DNA of 64,000 bases. It comes from Fallopia convolvulus. Its lineage: Eukaryota; Streptophyta; Magnoliopsida; Caryophyllales; Polygonaceae. The stretch's first letter is position 1, and each line of letters opens with the position of its first letter. The notes beneath the pieces were generated by a model. The model made no database searches. It was not told where the DNA came from and saw only the letters and a program-made list of their open reading frames with translations. This document shows, one piece after another, positions 33,840-44,441 of the stretch. The stretch lies in assembly GCA_964016875.1 (NCBI GenBank), contig OZ024720.1, positions 16,790,242 through 16,854,241 of the forward strand. The letters are read 5' to 3'. Both the position numbers and the translations under genes were made by a program.

Positions 33840-36800
33840 GCCGACTGCCATAGGTACGATTTGAATTCAGTCTAGACCTGTTCATATACTGTTTGATACG
33901 GGTGCTACCCATTCTTTTATGTCTTCCGCTTGCGTATCTAGACTAGGACTAACTTGCACTGAGGGGGTGTCTTTTGTTGTGGGGATGCCTGACGGCAGTA
34001 AAGTGAGAGGGAATAAGGAGATTTTACAGTACCCTATTAGAATAGGGAATAGGGATTGGTATGCGGATTTTATAGTAATGCAGTTGTCGCCAGATGATGA
34101 CGTGATTCTGGGGATGGACTAGATGATACGTTATCGAGCAGTTTTGGATGCACACAGAGATACAGTTACAGTGACAGCAAACGATGGGACCAGACATGTG
34201 TGTCAGGAGTTAGAGCAAGAGGGGCCCGGATCGGTGATTAATATGGTAAAGGCCGCCATGTTGCTTAGTGATGGAGGTGTAGGATATTGGTGTTATGTCC
34301 TACCAGGGGACAAGGAGAGATCGCATATTCAAGATATACCAGTAGTGTGCGAGTTTGAGGATGTTTTTCCCGAGGAACTTCCAGGACTACATCCTCAAAG
34401 AGAGGTAGACTTTGTTATTGAGTTGGAGCCTGGGACGAGACCGATTTCGAGAGCCCCATACCGCATGGCCCCGATGGAGATGCAGGAGATGAAGGCACAA
34501 TTGGAGGAGTTGTTGGAGAAGGGTTACGTACGATTGAGTGCGTCGCCATGGGGAGCTCCAGTCCTATTTGTGAAGAAGAAGGATGGTTCTCTCCGTTTGT
34601 GTATCGACTACCGGGAGTTGAATCGAGTTACCATCAAGAACAAGTATTCGTTGCCACGTATTGATGATTTGTTGGATCAGTTACAGGGGGCACTGTGTTC
34701 TCCAAAGTGGATTTGAGGTCAGGTTATCACCAACTGAGGATTCGGGAAGAGGATATTCCTAAGACGGCTTTTCGAACGAGATATGGGCATTATGAGTTTG
34801 TAGTGATGCCATTCAGACTGACAAATGCATCCGTTGTATTTATGAAGCTGATGAATCGGGTGTTTATAGATTATTTGGACAGATTTGTAGTAGTATTCAT
34901 CGACGACATTTTGATCTACTCTAGGAGTAAGGAGGAGCACGCTGAGCATCTTAGGCTGGTGTTGGGAGTATTGAGACATCATCAGTTGTTTGCTAAGCTG
35001 TTCAAGTGTGATTTCTGGCTGCCTGAAGTTACCTTTTTAGGTCACGTGGTATCTGCCCAAGGAGTTATGGTGGATCTTGCAAAGATTGAAGCTGTAAAGG
35101 CATGGGAACCTCCGAAGAATGTGAAGGAGGTGCGAAGCTTTCTAGGATTAGCAGGGTATTACAGAAGGTTTGTGGAAGGGTTTTCCCGGATAGCCCAACC
35201 ACTAACCCACCTGCTTAAGAAGACCACTCGTTTTGAGTGGAATGAAGCCTTTCAGCGGAGTTTTGACGAGCTGAAAGGGAGGTTGACTTCGGCTCCTATA
35301 CTTGCTCTTCCTTAGGGGAATGAGGACTTTGTGATTTACAGTGATGCATCCAAGGTAGGTTTGGGTTGTGTGCTGATGCAAAGAGATAGGGTGATTGCTT
35401 ATGCCTCCAAATAGTTGAAATCGAACGAGCAGAATTACCCCACTCATGACTTAGAGCTGGCAGTTGTGGTTCATGCTCTAAAGATTTGGCGTCATTACTT
35501 ATATGGGAGTACCTGCAAAGTGATGATAGATCATAAGAGCCTCAAGTACATCTTCACGCAAAAGGAATTGAATATGAGACAGAGGAGATGGCTTGAGTTA
35601 CTGAAGGACTACGACCTTGAGATCCTTTACCACCCAGGGAAAGCGAATGTGGTCGTTGATGCCCTTAGCAGGACGACGCCTCAGGAGCGTATGTTGGCTC
35701 ATTTGACAGCTCAGCCAGAGTTACGAAGAGAGCTGATGAGGTACGGTATTGAGGTGCAGATTCAGCGTTATCAGGGCAATCTGAGAGCCCTAGAGTGTCA
35801 GCCTTCCTTGTTTCAGGAAGTGAAGCAGAAGCAGGAGAGTTGCCCGATGATTCAGGATCTGAGGCAGAGATTGAGCCGTGGAGAGGCACCCGACTTTGCG
35901 GAGAGAGCAGATGCTATTTTGTGTTTACGTGGTTGGATTTGTGTGCCTCGAGATGCAGAGTTGAGGCAGAAGATTTTGCAAGAGGCCCATGCTACACCTT
36001 ACTCAATCCACCCCGGGGTGAGTAAGATGTACAAGGATTTGCGATAGTTTTATTGGTGGGATGACATGATGTCGGATGTAGCGAGATTCGTTGCTAAATG
36101 TCAGGTTTGCCAACAGGTAAAGATCGAGCACCAGAGACCTGGAGGAATGCTTTAGTCACTCCCTATTCCATAATGGAAATGGGAGGACATCTCCATGGCT
36201 TTCGTCATAGGTTTGAGACTCAGCAGAGGCCATGATTCCATTTGGGTTGTGGTGGATAGACTGACGAAGACTGCTCGCTTTTTGCCTATCAGGGAGACAT
36301 GGCAAGTGAGCAAATTAGTGGAGGTGTTTATTAATCAGATAGTTAGACTACACGGAGTGCCTAAGACGATTGTGTCGGACTGAGATGGGCGTTTTACTTC
36401 CAGATATTGGCAGCAGGTGCATGAGGCATTGGGGACGAGATTACATTTCACGACTGCTTACCATCCGCAGTCAGACGGTCAGACAGAGAGGACGATTCAG
36501 ACTCTAGAGGACATGCTGAGGTCCTGCGTACTAGACTGGGGAGGTCAATGGTCAGATCACTTGGCTTTGGTGGAGTTTGCCTATAATAACAGCTGACACT
36601 CGTCGATTCAGATGGCTCCCTATGAGGCTTTATATGGTCGGAGATGTAGGACACCGCTGTGTTGGGATGATCCCTCAGATGTAGTAGGTGAGAGGCCACA
36701 AATGATCGAGGAGACGATCGGGAAAGTGGCCTTAATCAGAGAGAGAATGTTAGTTGCTCAGAGTCACCAGAAGTCCTATGCAGACAAGAGGCGTAGACCG

Positions 36801-37250
36801 TTGGAGTTTGAGATAGGAGCCCACGTTTGGTTGAGAGTATCGCCTACCAACGGGGTAAGGAGATTCGTGGTGAAAGGGAAGCTGAGTCCCCGATATATCG
36901 GTCCGTTCGAGATTCTGGAGAGAGTAGGCGTTACAGGCTAGTATTGCCACCTGCTTTGGAAGGAGTGCACCCTGTATTCCATGTTTCACAGCTGAGATAG
37001 TACGTCCCGGATCCTAGTCACCGACTAAATTATGAGGAGTTGGTGGTAGAACCATATCACACTTTCCGGGAACAACCACTGGAGATTCTAGATCGACGAA
37101 TGAAGAAGATGCGGAGCAAGGAGATTCCGTTGGTGTTGATTCAGTGGTCTCGACGGGGAGTCGAGGAGGCCACCTAGGAGACGGAGTCCAGGATGAGTGA
37201 AAGTTACCCAGAAATCTACCCGGGTTTAGTAGAGGCATTTGAGGGGAGGG
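33840..37250 (+). pseudogene. Gypsy pol (PR-RT-RNaseH-INT-chromodomain-like), broken
   Basis: Domains in order: protease with FDTGATHSFM near 33885; RT with [30 protein letters not shown] and the catalytic FIDDILIYS (near 34900); RNase H with [11 protein letters not shown]; integrase zinc region (H-H-C-C, 35990-36115) and core; and a chromodomain-like end with LEILDRRMKK and VLIQWSRRGVEEAT (37080-37175). The first Asp of the integrase triad is Ala (MAFV near 36195). Nonsense codons stand at 34120, 35313, 35412, 36045, 36153, 36171, 36381, 36594, 36939, 36998 and 37175, and a frameshift near 34692. It is clearly inactive. Confidence 0.87.
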
Positions 37251-37417
37251 TTAGTAATTAGTGTGTTGTGTTCGGATTTGATGTTTGCTTCGTGATTCGT
37301 GTTCGTTTGACTTGCTTGTTTGACTGTTTAAATATTTGATTGACGTGTTGCATGTGTTGGATGACTGGTATTGGTTATGTTTATCGTTATCAATGAATTC
37401 TGGTTCGAGGACGAACC

Positions 37418-37505
37418 TCTTTTTAGGGGGAGAGGTTTGTGAAACCTCGATATATAGTTTCCTTTCTATAAAGTTTCGAGACGAAACTTTCTTAAGGGGA
37501 TAGTA
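37418..37505 (+). other. Pre-LTR tail and purine tract
   Basis: TTTTTAGGGGGAGAGG (37419-37434) follows the GGACGAAC tail typical of Tekay-like elements. AAGGGGATAGTA directly precedes the 3' LTR at 37506. One of these is the polypurine tract that primes plus-strand synthesis; the second lies in the right place. Confidence 0.5.
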
Positions 37506-37927
37506 TGTAATACCCAATTTCAAACGGATTGTGTCGAAACTTTCTTAAGCCAGATTCCTCTTCCGCCCCTGATCGATCTACATCTTCGCCGGCCGGAGTC
37601 GTTCTCGCTCACGGAGGAATTAACGGTCAACAATTCCGGTGAGGTTAGTCCATGTTTTCCTTTCGAGTTCAGCTTGGGTGTCGAGTCGTAGTCCTTAAGC
37701 GACGGTCCTGCTTCCGTCATTGGCGGGTTGTAAGTCCTTGTTCGATTGGTAGGGAAGGGGACCAACTCGTTGTTGTTGGCAAGCTAGTTTTGATTTTATG
37801 GTGTTACTTAGAACGAACGTGGCTTGGGTTTAAGAAAAAAAAAATTAATCAATTAAGCAGACTAATCTGATCTGCATAAAAATGTGTGGGCGTGAGGTAC
37901 TACGGGGAGGAAGACGTTTACCTTTTA

Positions 37928-38508
37928 TTTTTGGGGGTTGTAATGCTAGTTTAATGGTAGTGTGGGTTGCAATAGGACAAATAATTAGTATTGATTAATA
38001 CGTATTTGGTTTGATTTACATATATAACTATATGTTTGCGTGTTCGATCACAACACGCATATAAGTTTAGTTAGTTAGCTAGTTATATATATACATGTAG
38101 GAGATCGATTAAATTGTTCAATTCAAGTATATATGCAAGATCGTCTTGACTTCTGCATTAATGGAGTTTAGGGTTCATTAAGAGCTTCATTCGTATTGTA
38201 TAAATATAAGTCTTTTGTTTTGTTTTATCTTTATTTATAATACTATAAACTTAAATAATTTTAACAATTAATATTCATTCAAATAATATAGTTTTTTATA
38301 ATATCATTCAAACATACATCTAAATAATAATAACATATTTACACACTTAACAAGAGGTGCAATCAATCAACCAGTTAATGAGCATTCAAGACACCTCTCA
38401 CATTCTAAACCTCTTATACTGGGAAGGATATAGTCAACACATAATTAAGGACATTGAAAATAAAATTACGTAGTATATATCTTCAGTCAATAACATTCTA
38501 CAATGTGC
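37928..38508 (+). repeat. 581-bp tract identical to the 5' LTR
   Basis: Reading base by base, 37928-38508 equals 27080-27660 with no difference seen. It includes the first 275 bp of the 27386 Helitron, cut off without its 3' end. Neighbouring LTR segments differ by about 3%. The tract ends exactly where LINE-derived sequence starts. Confidence 0.8.
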
Positions 38509-38660
38509 TCGCGGATTGCTCGCATGTTAGTTCGATTGAGAGCAAGTTTGAGTTGAGGGGTTGAGAAAGCAAAACCGAGTTGAGGGGTTGAGAAAGCAAA
38601 ACCGAGTTGAGGGGTTGAGAAATGACGCGGGAGTTTGGATTGAGAGCAAGTTTGAGTTGG
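38509..38660 (+). repeat. Patchwork 5' junction of LINE copy 2
   Basis: About 25 nt identical to 40391-40414 of the same LINE (GATTGCTCGCATGTTAGTTC) come first. GAGAGCAAGTTTGAGTTG follows, which recurs at 38641-38658. Then a 27-bp unit encoding RKQNRVEGL is present in tandem before normal LINE sequence begins. Joints share a few bases with both sources. Confidence 0.75.
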
Positions 38661-41214
38661 AACAGTTGGCTACCGACTTTTTTAAGAAGTTGTACAGTGA
38701 TGAAGGGGCTGAAATTGGGTATTTTCCTGAGTTGTGCTGCGGTTTCCCGAGGGGGCAACAGTCTAATTTCAGAGCACTCGAGGCTGCAGTTTCGGCGGAG
38801 GAGATCTGGAAGGCGGTAAATAGTATGGGAGCTCTCAAATCTCCCGGAATTGATGGATTCCATCCGGGGTTCTTTCAGAGGTGTTGGCCCACAGTTAGAG
38901 ATTCAGTGAGCAGTTTCGTACGAGATTTTTTTCATTCAGCGGTTCTTCCCATCGGGGTTAATGACACACTCATTGTGTTACTTGCTAAAGTGGGAAAACC
39001 GGAACATATTGGGCAATTTAGGCCTATCAGCTTATGCAATGTCTTATACAAAATCATAACCAAAGTGCTAGTGAACAGGATTCAACCAATCATGTCCGTG
39101 ATTGTTGGACCTACACAAGGCAGCTTTCTTCCGGGTAGAATGATAACGGATAATATTGTGGTGGTACAAGAAGTTGTTCATTCCATGAGGCGTAAACGTG
39201 GAGCTACCGGTTGGATGGCTCTTAAGTTGGATCTCGAAAAAGCCTACGACCGCCTTAGTTGGAACTTTATTGAGTCCACGCTTGTGGCTGCTGGTTTCCC
39301 CAATGATTGCGTCAAATGGATCATGGCGTGTGTTACTTCTCCCCGTATGCAAGTTCTTTGGAATGGCGAGGTGTCTTCTCAGTTTACGACGTCTAGGGGT
39401 ATCCGACAGGGTGACCCGTTATCCCCGTATCTTTTCATTCTTTGTGTTGAGAGACTTAGCCATTTGATCCTTGAGGCAGTTGAGAAGAGAGATTGGAAAC
39501 CGATCAAGCTGACTAGGGGCGGCCCTTACCTCTCACACCTCTTTTTTGCCGATGACATAGTTCTCTTCGCTGAGGCTTCGGTTGATCAGTTACGAGTTAT
39601 TATGAATTGTTTGGATATGTTTTGTAAAGCTTCTGGACAGAAAGTTAGTAGCGCCAAATCAAAAATTTGTGTGTCAAAAAATGTTCAAAGAAGTCTTCGG
39701 GAGCGCCTTGCGGAGATTAGTGGGTTTACGGTGACTAATGACTTGGGCAATTATCTTGGCATGCCAGTTATTCATAAGCCTATTAATAAGCATACGTATG
39801 AGGGGCTGGTAGACAAGTTCAAGGCTAAGCTAGCTGGTTGGAAAGCTACCACCCTTAGCATGGCGGGTAGAGTTACGTTGATCAATTCCGTTCTTACCTC
39901 ACTCCCGGTTTACTCGATGCAAACAACGCTCCTCCCATCCAGCGTGTGTAATAGGATTGATAAAATGAATCGTGGTTTCCTTTGGGGCAGCAGTAGGGAG
40001 AAGCGCAAAATGCATAAAGTTGCATGGAGCGAGGTAGTGAAACCGAAGGACCAAGGTGGTCTTGGGATCCGAACAATGAGAGAACTTAATTTGGCTTTAG
40101 TGGGAAAGCTTGGATGGAGATTTGTTATGGAAGATGGGGAGCTTTGGACGTCGATTCTCCTGCTGGTTATAAGTTATTGCAAGGAGGTGGCGCTAATCAG
40201 GGTGTTGACTCTGTCTTCTTCAGCAAAATCTGGAAGTTAGCGGTTCCGGAAAGAATTCGGTGTTTCGTGTGGATTGCTAGTAAGGGTGGAGTTCTTTCTA
40301 ACATGGAGAGAAGGAGGAGACATATAACCACGAACGCCAGATGCGGCCGTTGCAATGGAACGGAGGAGACGTTCGAGCACCTTTTTCGGGATTGCTCGCA
40401 TGTTAGTTCGATTTGGCACGAGTTTGCTGCTACTAATCTTGACCCCTCTTTTTTTCAGGATAACTTTGCTGTCTGGATTAGGAAAAACACACTGGTTAGC
40501 AGGAGAATCGGGCAAGAGTACTGGAACGCTCTTTTTGCTACGGTGTTGTGGTGGTCATGGCGGTGGAGAAATGAGGCGATCTTCAACGGTGTTGAGGCAC
40601 CGCTTAACAAACCAGAATTCATATTGCAAAGATTGAGGGAGTATCACTCAGCTAATGGTAAGCCCTCCCCTGCTGGTTATTTTTTGAATAAATGTGTGCA
40701 GGAAATACGTTGGAGCAAGCCGGAGGACGGATGGGCAAAAATCAACACCGATGGGGCGGTCAAAGACGGTATGGCAACGTCAGGAGGTATAATAAGAGAC
40801 GGTGAGGGAAGATGGATCGGAGGAGTTGTGCATAAGATTGGAGCTTGTTCGGTGCCAATGGTTGAGCTTTGGGGGGTACTGAACGGGATCAAGCTTGCTT
40901 GGAACAATGGTCTTCGCAAAGTTATAGTGGAATCGGACTCTCAGGTTGTCATTCGTTTACTACAGTCTAAGGTGAGTAAGAGTCATCCATTGTCCAGCCT
41001 GGTAATGCAATGCCAAGGCTTTTTAAGTAGGGATTGGAATATCCGATTCCGTCATGTGTATCGAGAGGCGAATACGGTAGCCGATCGCCTCGCGTCTTTT
41101 GCTTTCTCTTTTCCTTTAGGTTATCATGTATTGCTTGCCCCGCCTGAGGGGATTACTTTATTGCTACTTGATGATGTTAGGGGTCGGGCTATCCCCCGTT
41201 TGCTGACTACTTAG
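38561..41214 (+). pseudogene. LINE copy 2 ORF2 (RT-RNase H), broken
   Basis: The RT shows FRPISLCNV, KLDLEKAYDRLSW, GIRQGDPLSPYLFILC and the catalytic FADDIVLF near 39548, with no nonsense codon through the RT core. At about 40158 a deletion of roughly 390 bp relative to copy 1 joins the RT C-terminus to the zinc region and shifts the frame. The zinc region (CGRCNGTEETFEHLFRDC) and RNase H (NTDGA, VELWG, ESDS, VADR) then run intact to 41214. The N-terminal half is absent. Confidence 0.87.
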
Positions 41215-41215
41215 C

Positions 41216-41279
41216 CCATTTCTTATTGTTAATAAAACGCCTCCTCGAGAGGCCGGAGAGTACCGTCTCTCCTTCTACC
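41216..41279 (+). other. 3'-end stem-loops of LINE copy 2
   Basis: GCCTC-CTCGA-GAGGC is followed by GGAGA-GTACCG-TCTCTCC, then the poly(A). The positions match those of copy 1. The fourth base pair of the first stem is T:A here and C:G in copy 1. Confidence 0.55.
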
Positions 41280-41945
41280 AAAAAAAAAAAGTTAGCTAGT
41301 TATATATATACATGTAGGAGATCGATTAAATTGTTCAATTCAAGTATATATGCAAGATCGTCTTGACTTCTGCATTAATGGAGTTTAGGGTTCATTAAGA
41401 GCTTCATTCGTATTGTATAAATATAAGTCTTTTGTGTTGTTTTATCTTTATTATATATAAACCTAAATGTTTAACGAATTAACGTTATAAGTGTATAGGG
41501 TAGATTAATTAAGGCCTTATCTTGTTTTAGTGGGTTTTAATATACTTTTGAAAGGGGCTTATATATATAATTGTGTGTAGTACTGTTTAGGCTAAGAGTA
41601 CTTCTTAATTGGGATTAGACTAGTCTGGAAAAAGCTAGTGATTTCGGGGTAGATGGTTTGTTAAATTTTACTAAATATTTATATTTTCGTCGGTTTAGGC
41701 TAAGAGTACTTCTTAATTTATTGTTAGCAGTAATTCGTCGGTTTTGAATATTTATATTTTCGGGACCGCATGCATGACTATATTTTCTAAGTTTTACTAA
41801 ATAAAAGGTTGGATGTTTTTTATTATGTTTTCTCGTCGTGCCCGTGTTGCAAGATTCTAAAGTGTAGTGGTCAACCTACTTAATAGTACCTAGTAAGATC
41901 TATTTCTAAGTAGCGTCCCGTCGGAAGTCGGGGTGTTACACATAA

Positions 41946-42480
41946 TTTAATTTACTATATACTAAAATAGAGGTTGAAATAATACATTAAATGGACTTGT
42001 CAACCCACATTGAACCACATCATCGTCTTTTAAAAATAAATCTGATTAGTTGAAATTTAATTAGATCATTATTATTGGTTGAAATATGATTTTAGACTTA
42101 TATATAATTAATTTCATTTTTATCTTTTTTAATAATTAGTTTATTTTAATATATTTTTACCCAAATATATCCAACGCAATTATATTTTCTACCACCACTA
42201 ATTAATAAATTAAACCTTATGAATATGTTAACAAACATTTTATATCAATTAATCATACACAAATGTTATCAAACTCTACTTAAATTGCTAAATGTTAGTA
42301 TTGCATCTATATTTTTCTAGAAAATAGTATTTAATTTATAAAACAAAAAGTTCCTAACCAATAAATATTGGATGAATTAATTAAATAGTAAAAAAAAAGC
42401 CTAATTAGGTGGATATTAAGGAGTGTCTGAAAATTAGCAAAATAGCAAAAAAAAACCATCACCCACCCCCACCCCCACTC
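41946..42480. other. AT-rich DNA right of the gypsy element
   Basis: No gene seen. TTTACTATATACTAAAATAG at about 41951 looks like a Helitron 5' end, but no matching 3' end was found. A C-rich run (CACCCACCCCCACCCCC) stands at about 42461-42478. Confidence 0.3.
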
Positions 42481-42488
42481 CCACCGAG

Positions 42489-42609
42489 TTGACTTGGTCG
42501 TTGACCGGGTTGACTCGCCCGGTGACCGAGTTGACTCGGTCGTTGACCACCCGTTGACCGGTGTTGACCGACCGTTGACCGGCGTTGACCGACCGTTGAC
42601 CGGTTGACC
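42489..42609 (+). repeat. Helically phased TTGACY (W-box-like) array
   Basis: Eleven TTGAC cores, all on the same strand and all followed by C or T, start at 42489, 42501, 42510, 42531, 42543, 42554, 42564, 42575, 42585, 42596 and 42604. TTGACY is the W-box bound by WRKY factors. The spacing is mostly 10-12 bp. The array is GC-rich in an AT-rich region. No gene starts nearby on the same strand, so a regulatory role is not shown. Confidence 0.6.
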
Positions 42610-43970
42610 ATCATCACTATCATCTCTATCATCGTTGTCATCAACTGTCATCACTACTTGATGACTATCATCACTATCATCTCTATCATCACTGTCATCA
42701 ATCGTCCTCAACTGTATCAACCATTATCAAATGTCATCAAGTGTCATCACTCGTCATCACGATTTGATTGTCATCAACAATCATCACAAGTTGTCATCAC
42801 AATTTTTTTCACCGTCATCACAATTCTCTTTCACTGTCATCACACTTTTTTAAAGACAAAAAGTATAATAAAATGTAAAAAGTGTCATCAAAATGTCTTA
42901 AATAACAATTTTTTATGACAGAAAGTATCATCAATGGCATTCAACCACATAAAAACAACCATCATCACAATTTATTTTCACCGTCATCACAATTTTTTTC
43001 ACCGTCACCACAATTTTTTGTTGACAAAAAGTGTAATAAAAGGCAAAAAGTGTCATCAAAATGTCTTGATGACAACTTTTGATAACAAAAAGTATCATCA
43101 AAGGCATTCAACCATATAAAAACAACCGTCATCACACGGTTCGAACCGTCATCACACGGTTCGAACCGTCATCAACTGTCATCACTTTTCATCGTTACTT
43201 GATGACGGTTTAATTGTCATCAACTATCATCTCTACTTGATGATGGTTCGATTAATTTGTCATCAAAAGGGTCTTGATGACAAACAAGTGTCATCACTTA
43301 AGAGTCACCAAATATGTGTCATCACTATCATCACTGTCATCACCACTTGATGACGGTTTGATTGTCATCAACTATCATCATAAATGTCATCTCTACTTGA
43401 TGACAGTTCGATTCTCATCAATCGTCATCGCTATTTGATGACGGTTTGATTGTCATTAATTATCATCACTACTTGATGACGGTTCGATTAATTTGTTATC
43501 AAAAGGGCCTTGATGACAATGGTCTTGAAGACAAACAATCGTCATCAAGTGTCATCAAATCTCATCACCAATATAAAATAAGTTGTCATCACCGCATAAG
43601 AAACAATTGTCATCATAAATAAAAAAACAAAGTTGTCATCAAATATTTATCATCACGTTTAATTTTTTAGTGACATTAAATATCATCACGTTTAATTTTT
43701 TAGTGTCATCACATATAATTTTTAGTACATTATTCAAAGTGTCATCACGTACGATTTTTTCATAAACTGGCATCAACTATCATCACAAATGTCATCTCTA
43801 CTTGATGACGGTTCGAACATTGTCATGACGTACGATTTTTTCATAAACTGTCATCACTTTTTCATACCTGTCAATACTAATTCATGACGGTTTGATTATC
43901 ATCAACTATCATTATAAATGTCATCAAGTAATTGTCATCACTTTTTCATAACCATTTTGTTGCTTACCAT
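42606..43970. repeat. TCATCA-based satellite block
   Basis: GTCATCA/TATCATCA words and their complements (TTGATGACGGTTTGATT) recur for about 1.36 kb with no fixed short period. Longer units reappear, such as ACTTGATGACGGTTTGATTG near 43197, 43346 and 43432. Adjacent complementary words form hairpins such as TGATGAC-GGTTTGATT-GTCATCA. It is not coding: the open frames here are repeat artefacts. Confidence 0.75.
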
Positions 43971-44126
43971 ATTCATTAATAGTTGCTTTTTGATCAAACA
44001 CAAGACAACCACAAAACAGAAAATTAAAACCCACTGTGCTATATTCACTAAGTTACCGGTTAAATATTGCAAACTCGTAAACAACAACAAATAAGAATGT
44101 TCCTACGTATAAATATAGGACTATGT

Positions 44127-44128
44127 TG

Positions 44129-44161
<33 letters not shown>
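44127..44161. repeat. (AAT)n microsatellite
   Basis: About eleven uninterrupted AAT units. Confidence 0.85.
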
Positions 44162-44163
<2 letters not shown>

Positions 44164-44441
44164 GAGAATCAGTGGCAAGAAATGATCTGCTCTAAAATGA
44201 ACCAGAGAAAGAACCAAGTTCTTGCATGCACAATTTTTTTTTTTTTAATAAAGGTTAAATATATATATATCAAAAAGGGGGATGTACATGAGAGTTTAAG
44301 CAAAAGCTATACATCAGCATGACAAGTAGACACAAAAGCAGATACAGAGGAGCAATAAGAAGAAGAAGCTCATATATATCTATGTTCAAAAGCAGATATA
44401 AAGGAATTGGGTTTTAGTGAAAATGACAGTAAACTTTAATG

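Larger units (their letters stand above)
38509..41290 (+). mobile_element. LINE copy 2 (same family as 11140-15272)
   Basis: 5'-truncated LINE with RT, zinc region, RNase H, 3' UTR and a poly(A) run (41280-41290). It lacks the endonuclease. There is no target-site duplication: the right flank (from 41291) matches 5'-LTR position 27226, and the left flank ends at the equivalent of 27660. The first 130 bp are a patchwork of LINE pieces. It is clearly related to copy 1 but diverged, so the two come from different source elements or times. Confidence 0.88.
37506..41940 (+). repeat. 3' LTR of the gypsy element (with nested LINE)
   Basis: LTR sequence covers 37506-38233 and 41291-41940. Between them lie a truncated Helitron copy (38234-38508) and a LINE (38509-41290). 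About 160 bp occur twice, on both sides of the LINE (38074-38233 and 41291-41450). Against the 5' LTR it lacks about 570 bp near its left end and about 930 bp near its right end. Both deletion joints carry filler. It has empty sites for both 5'-LTR Helitrons. Confidence 0.82.
20565..41945 (+). mobile_element. Ty3/gypsy chromovirus (Tekay/Del-like) with nested insertions
   Basis: One element runs from TGTAATACCC (20570) to GGGTGTTACA (41940). It is flanked by the perfect 5-bp duplication CATAA (20565-20569 and 41941-41945). The order is 5' LTR, primer-binding site, gag, pol (protease, RT, RNase H, integrase, chromodomain-like end), purine tract, 3' LTR. The GAC-GAAC tail before the 3' LTR and the chromodomain-like C-terminus point to the Tekay/Del group. 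Nested inside are a 5.57-kb Helitron and a 2.0-kb Helitron in the 5' LTR, a 1.44-kb insert in gag, and a LINE in the 3' LTR. More than a dozen nonsense codons make it inactive. Confidence 0.9.

Noticed and set aside
37506..41940. Two separate gypsy elements instead of one
   Set aside because: The single perfect CATAA duplication at 20565 and 41941, matching LTR ends, and one primer-binding site and purine tract show one element with nested insertions.
42606..43970. TCATCA repeats as a CRISPR-like array or as coding sequence
   Set aside because: Irregular spacing, no unique spacers, a eukaryotic setting, and open frames made only of the repeat.
41951..44230. Helitron starting at TTTACTATATACTAAAATAG right of the gypsy element
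   Set aside because: The end lacks TC, and no hairpin plus CTRR terminus was found downstream.
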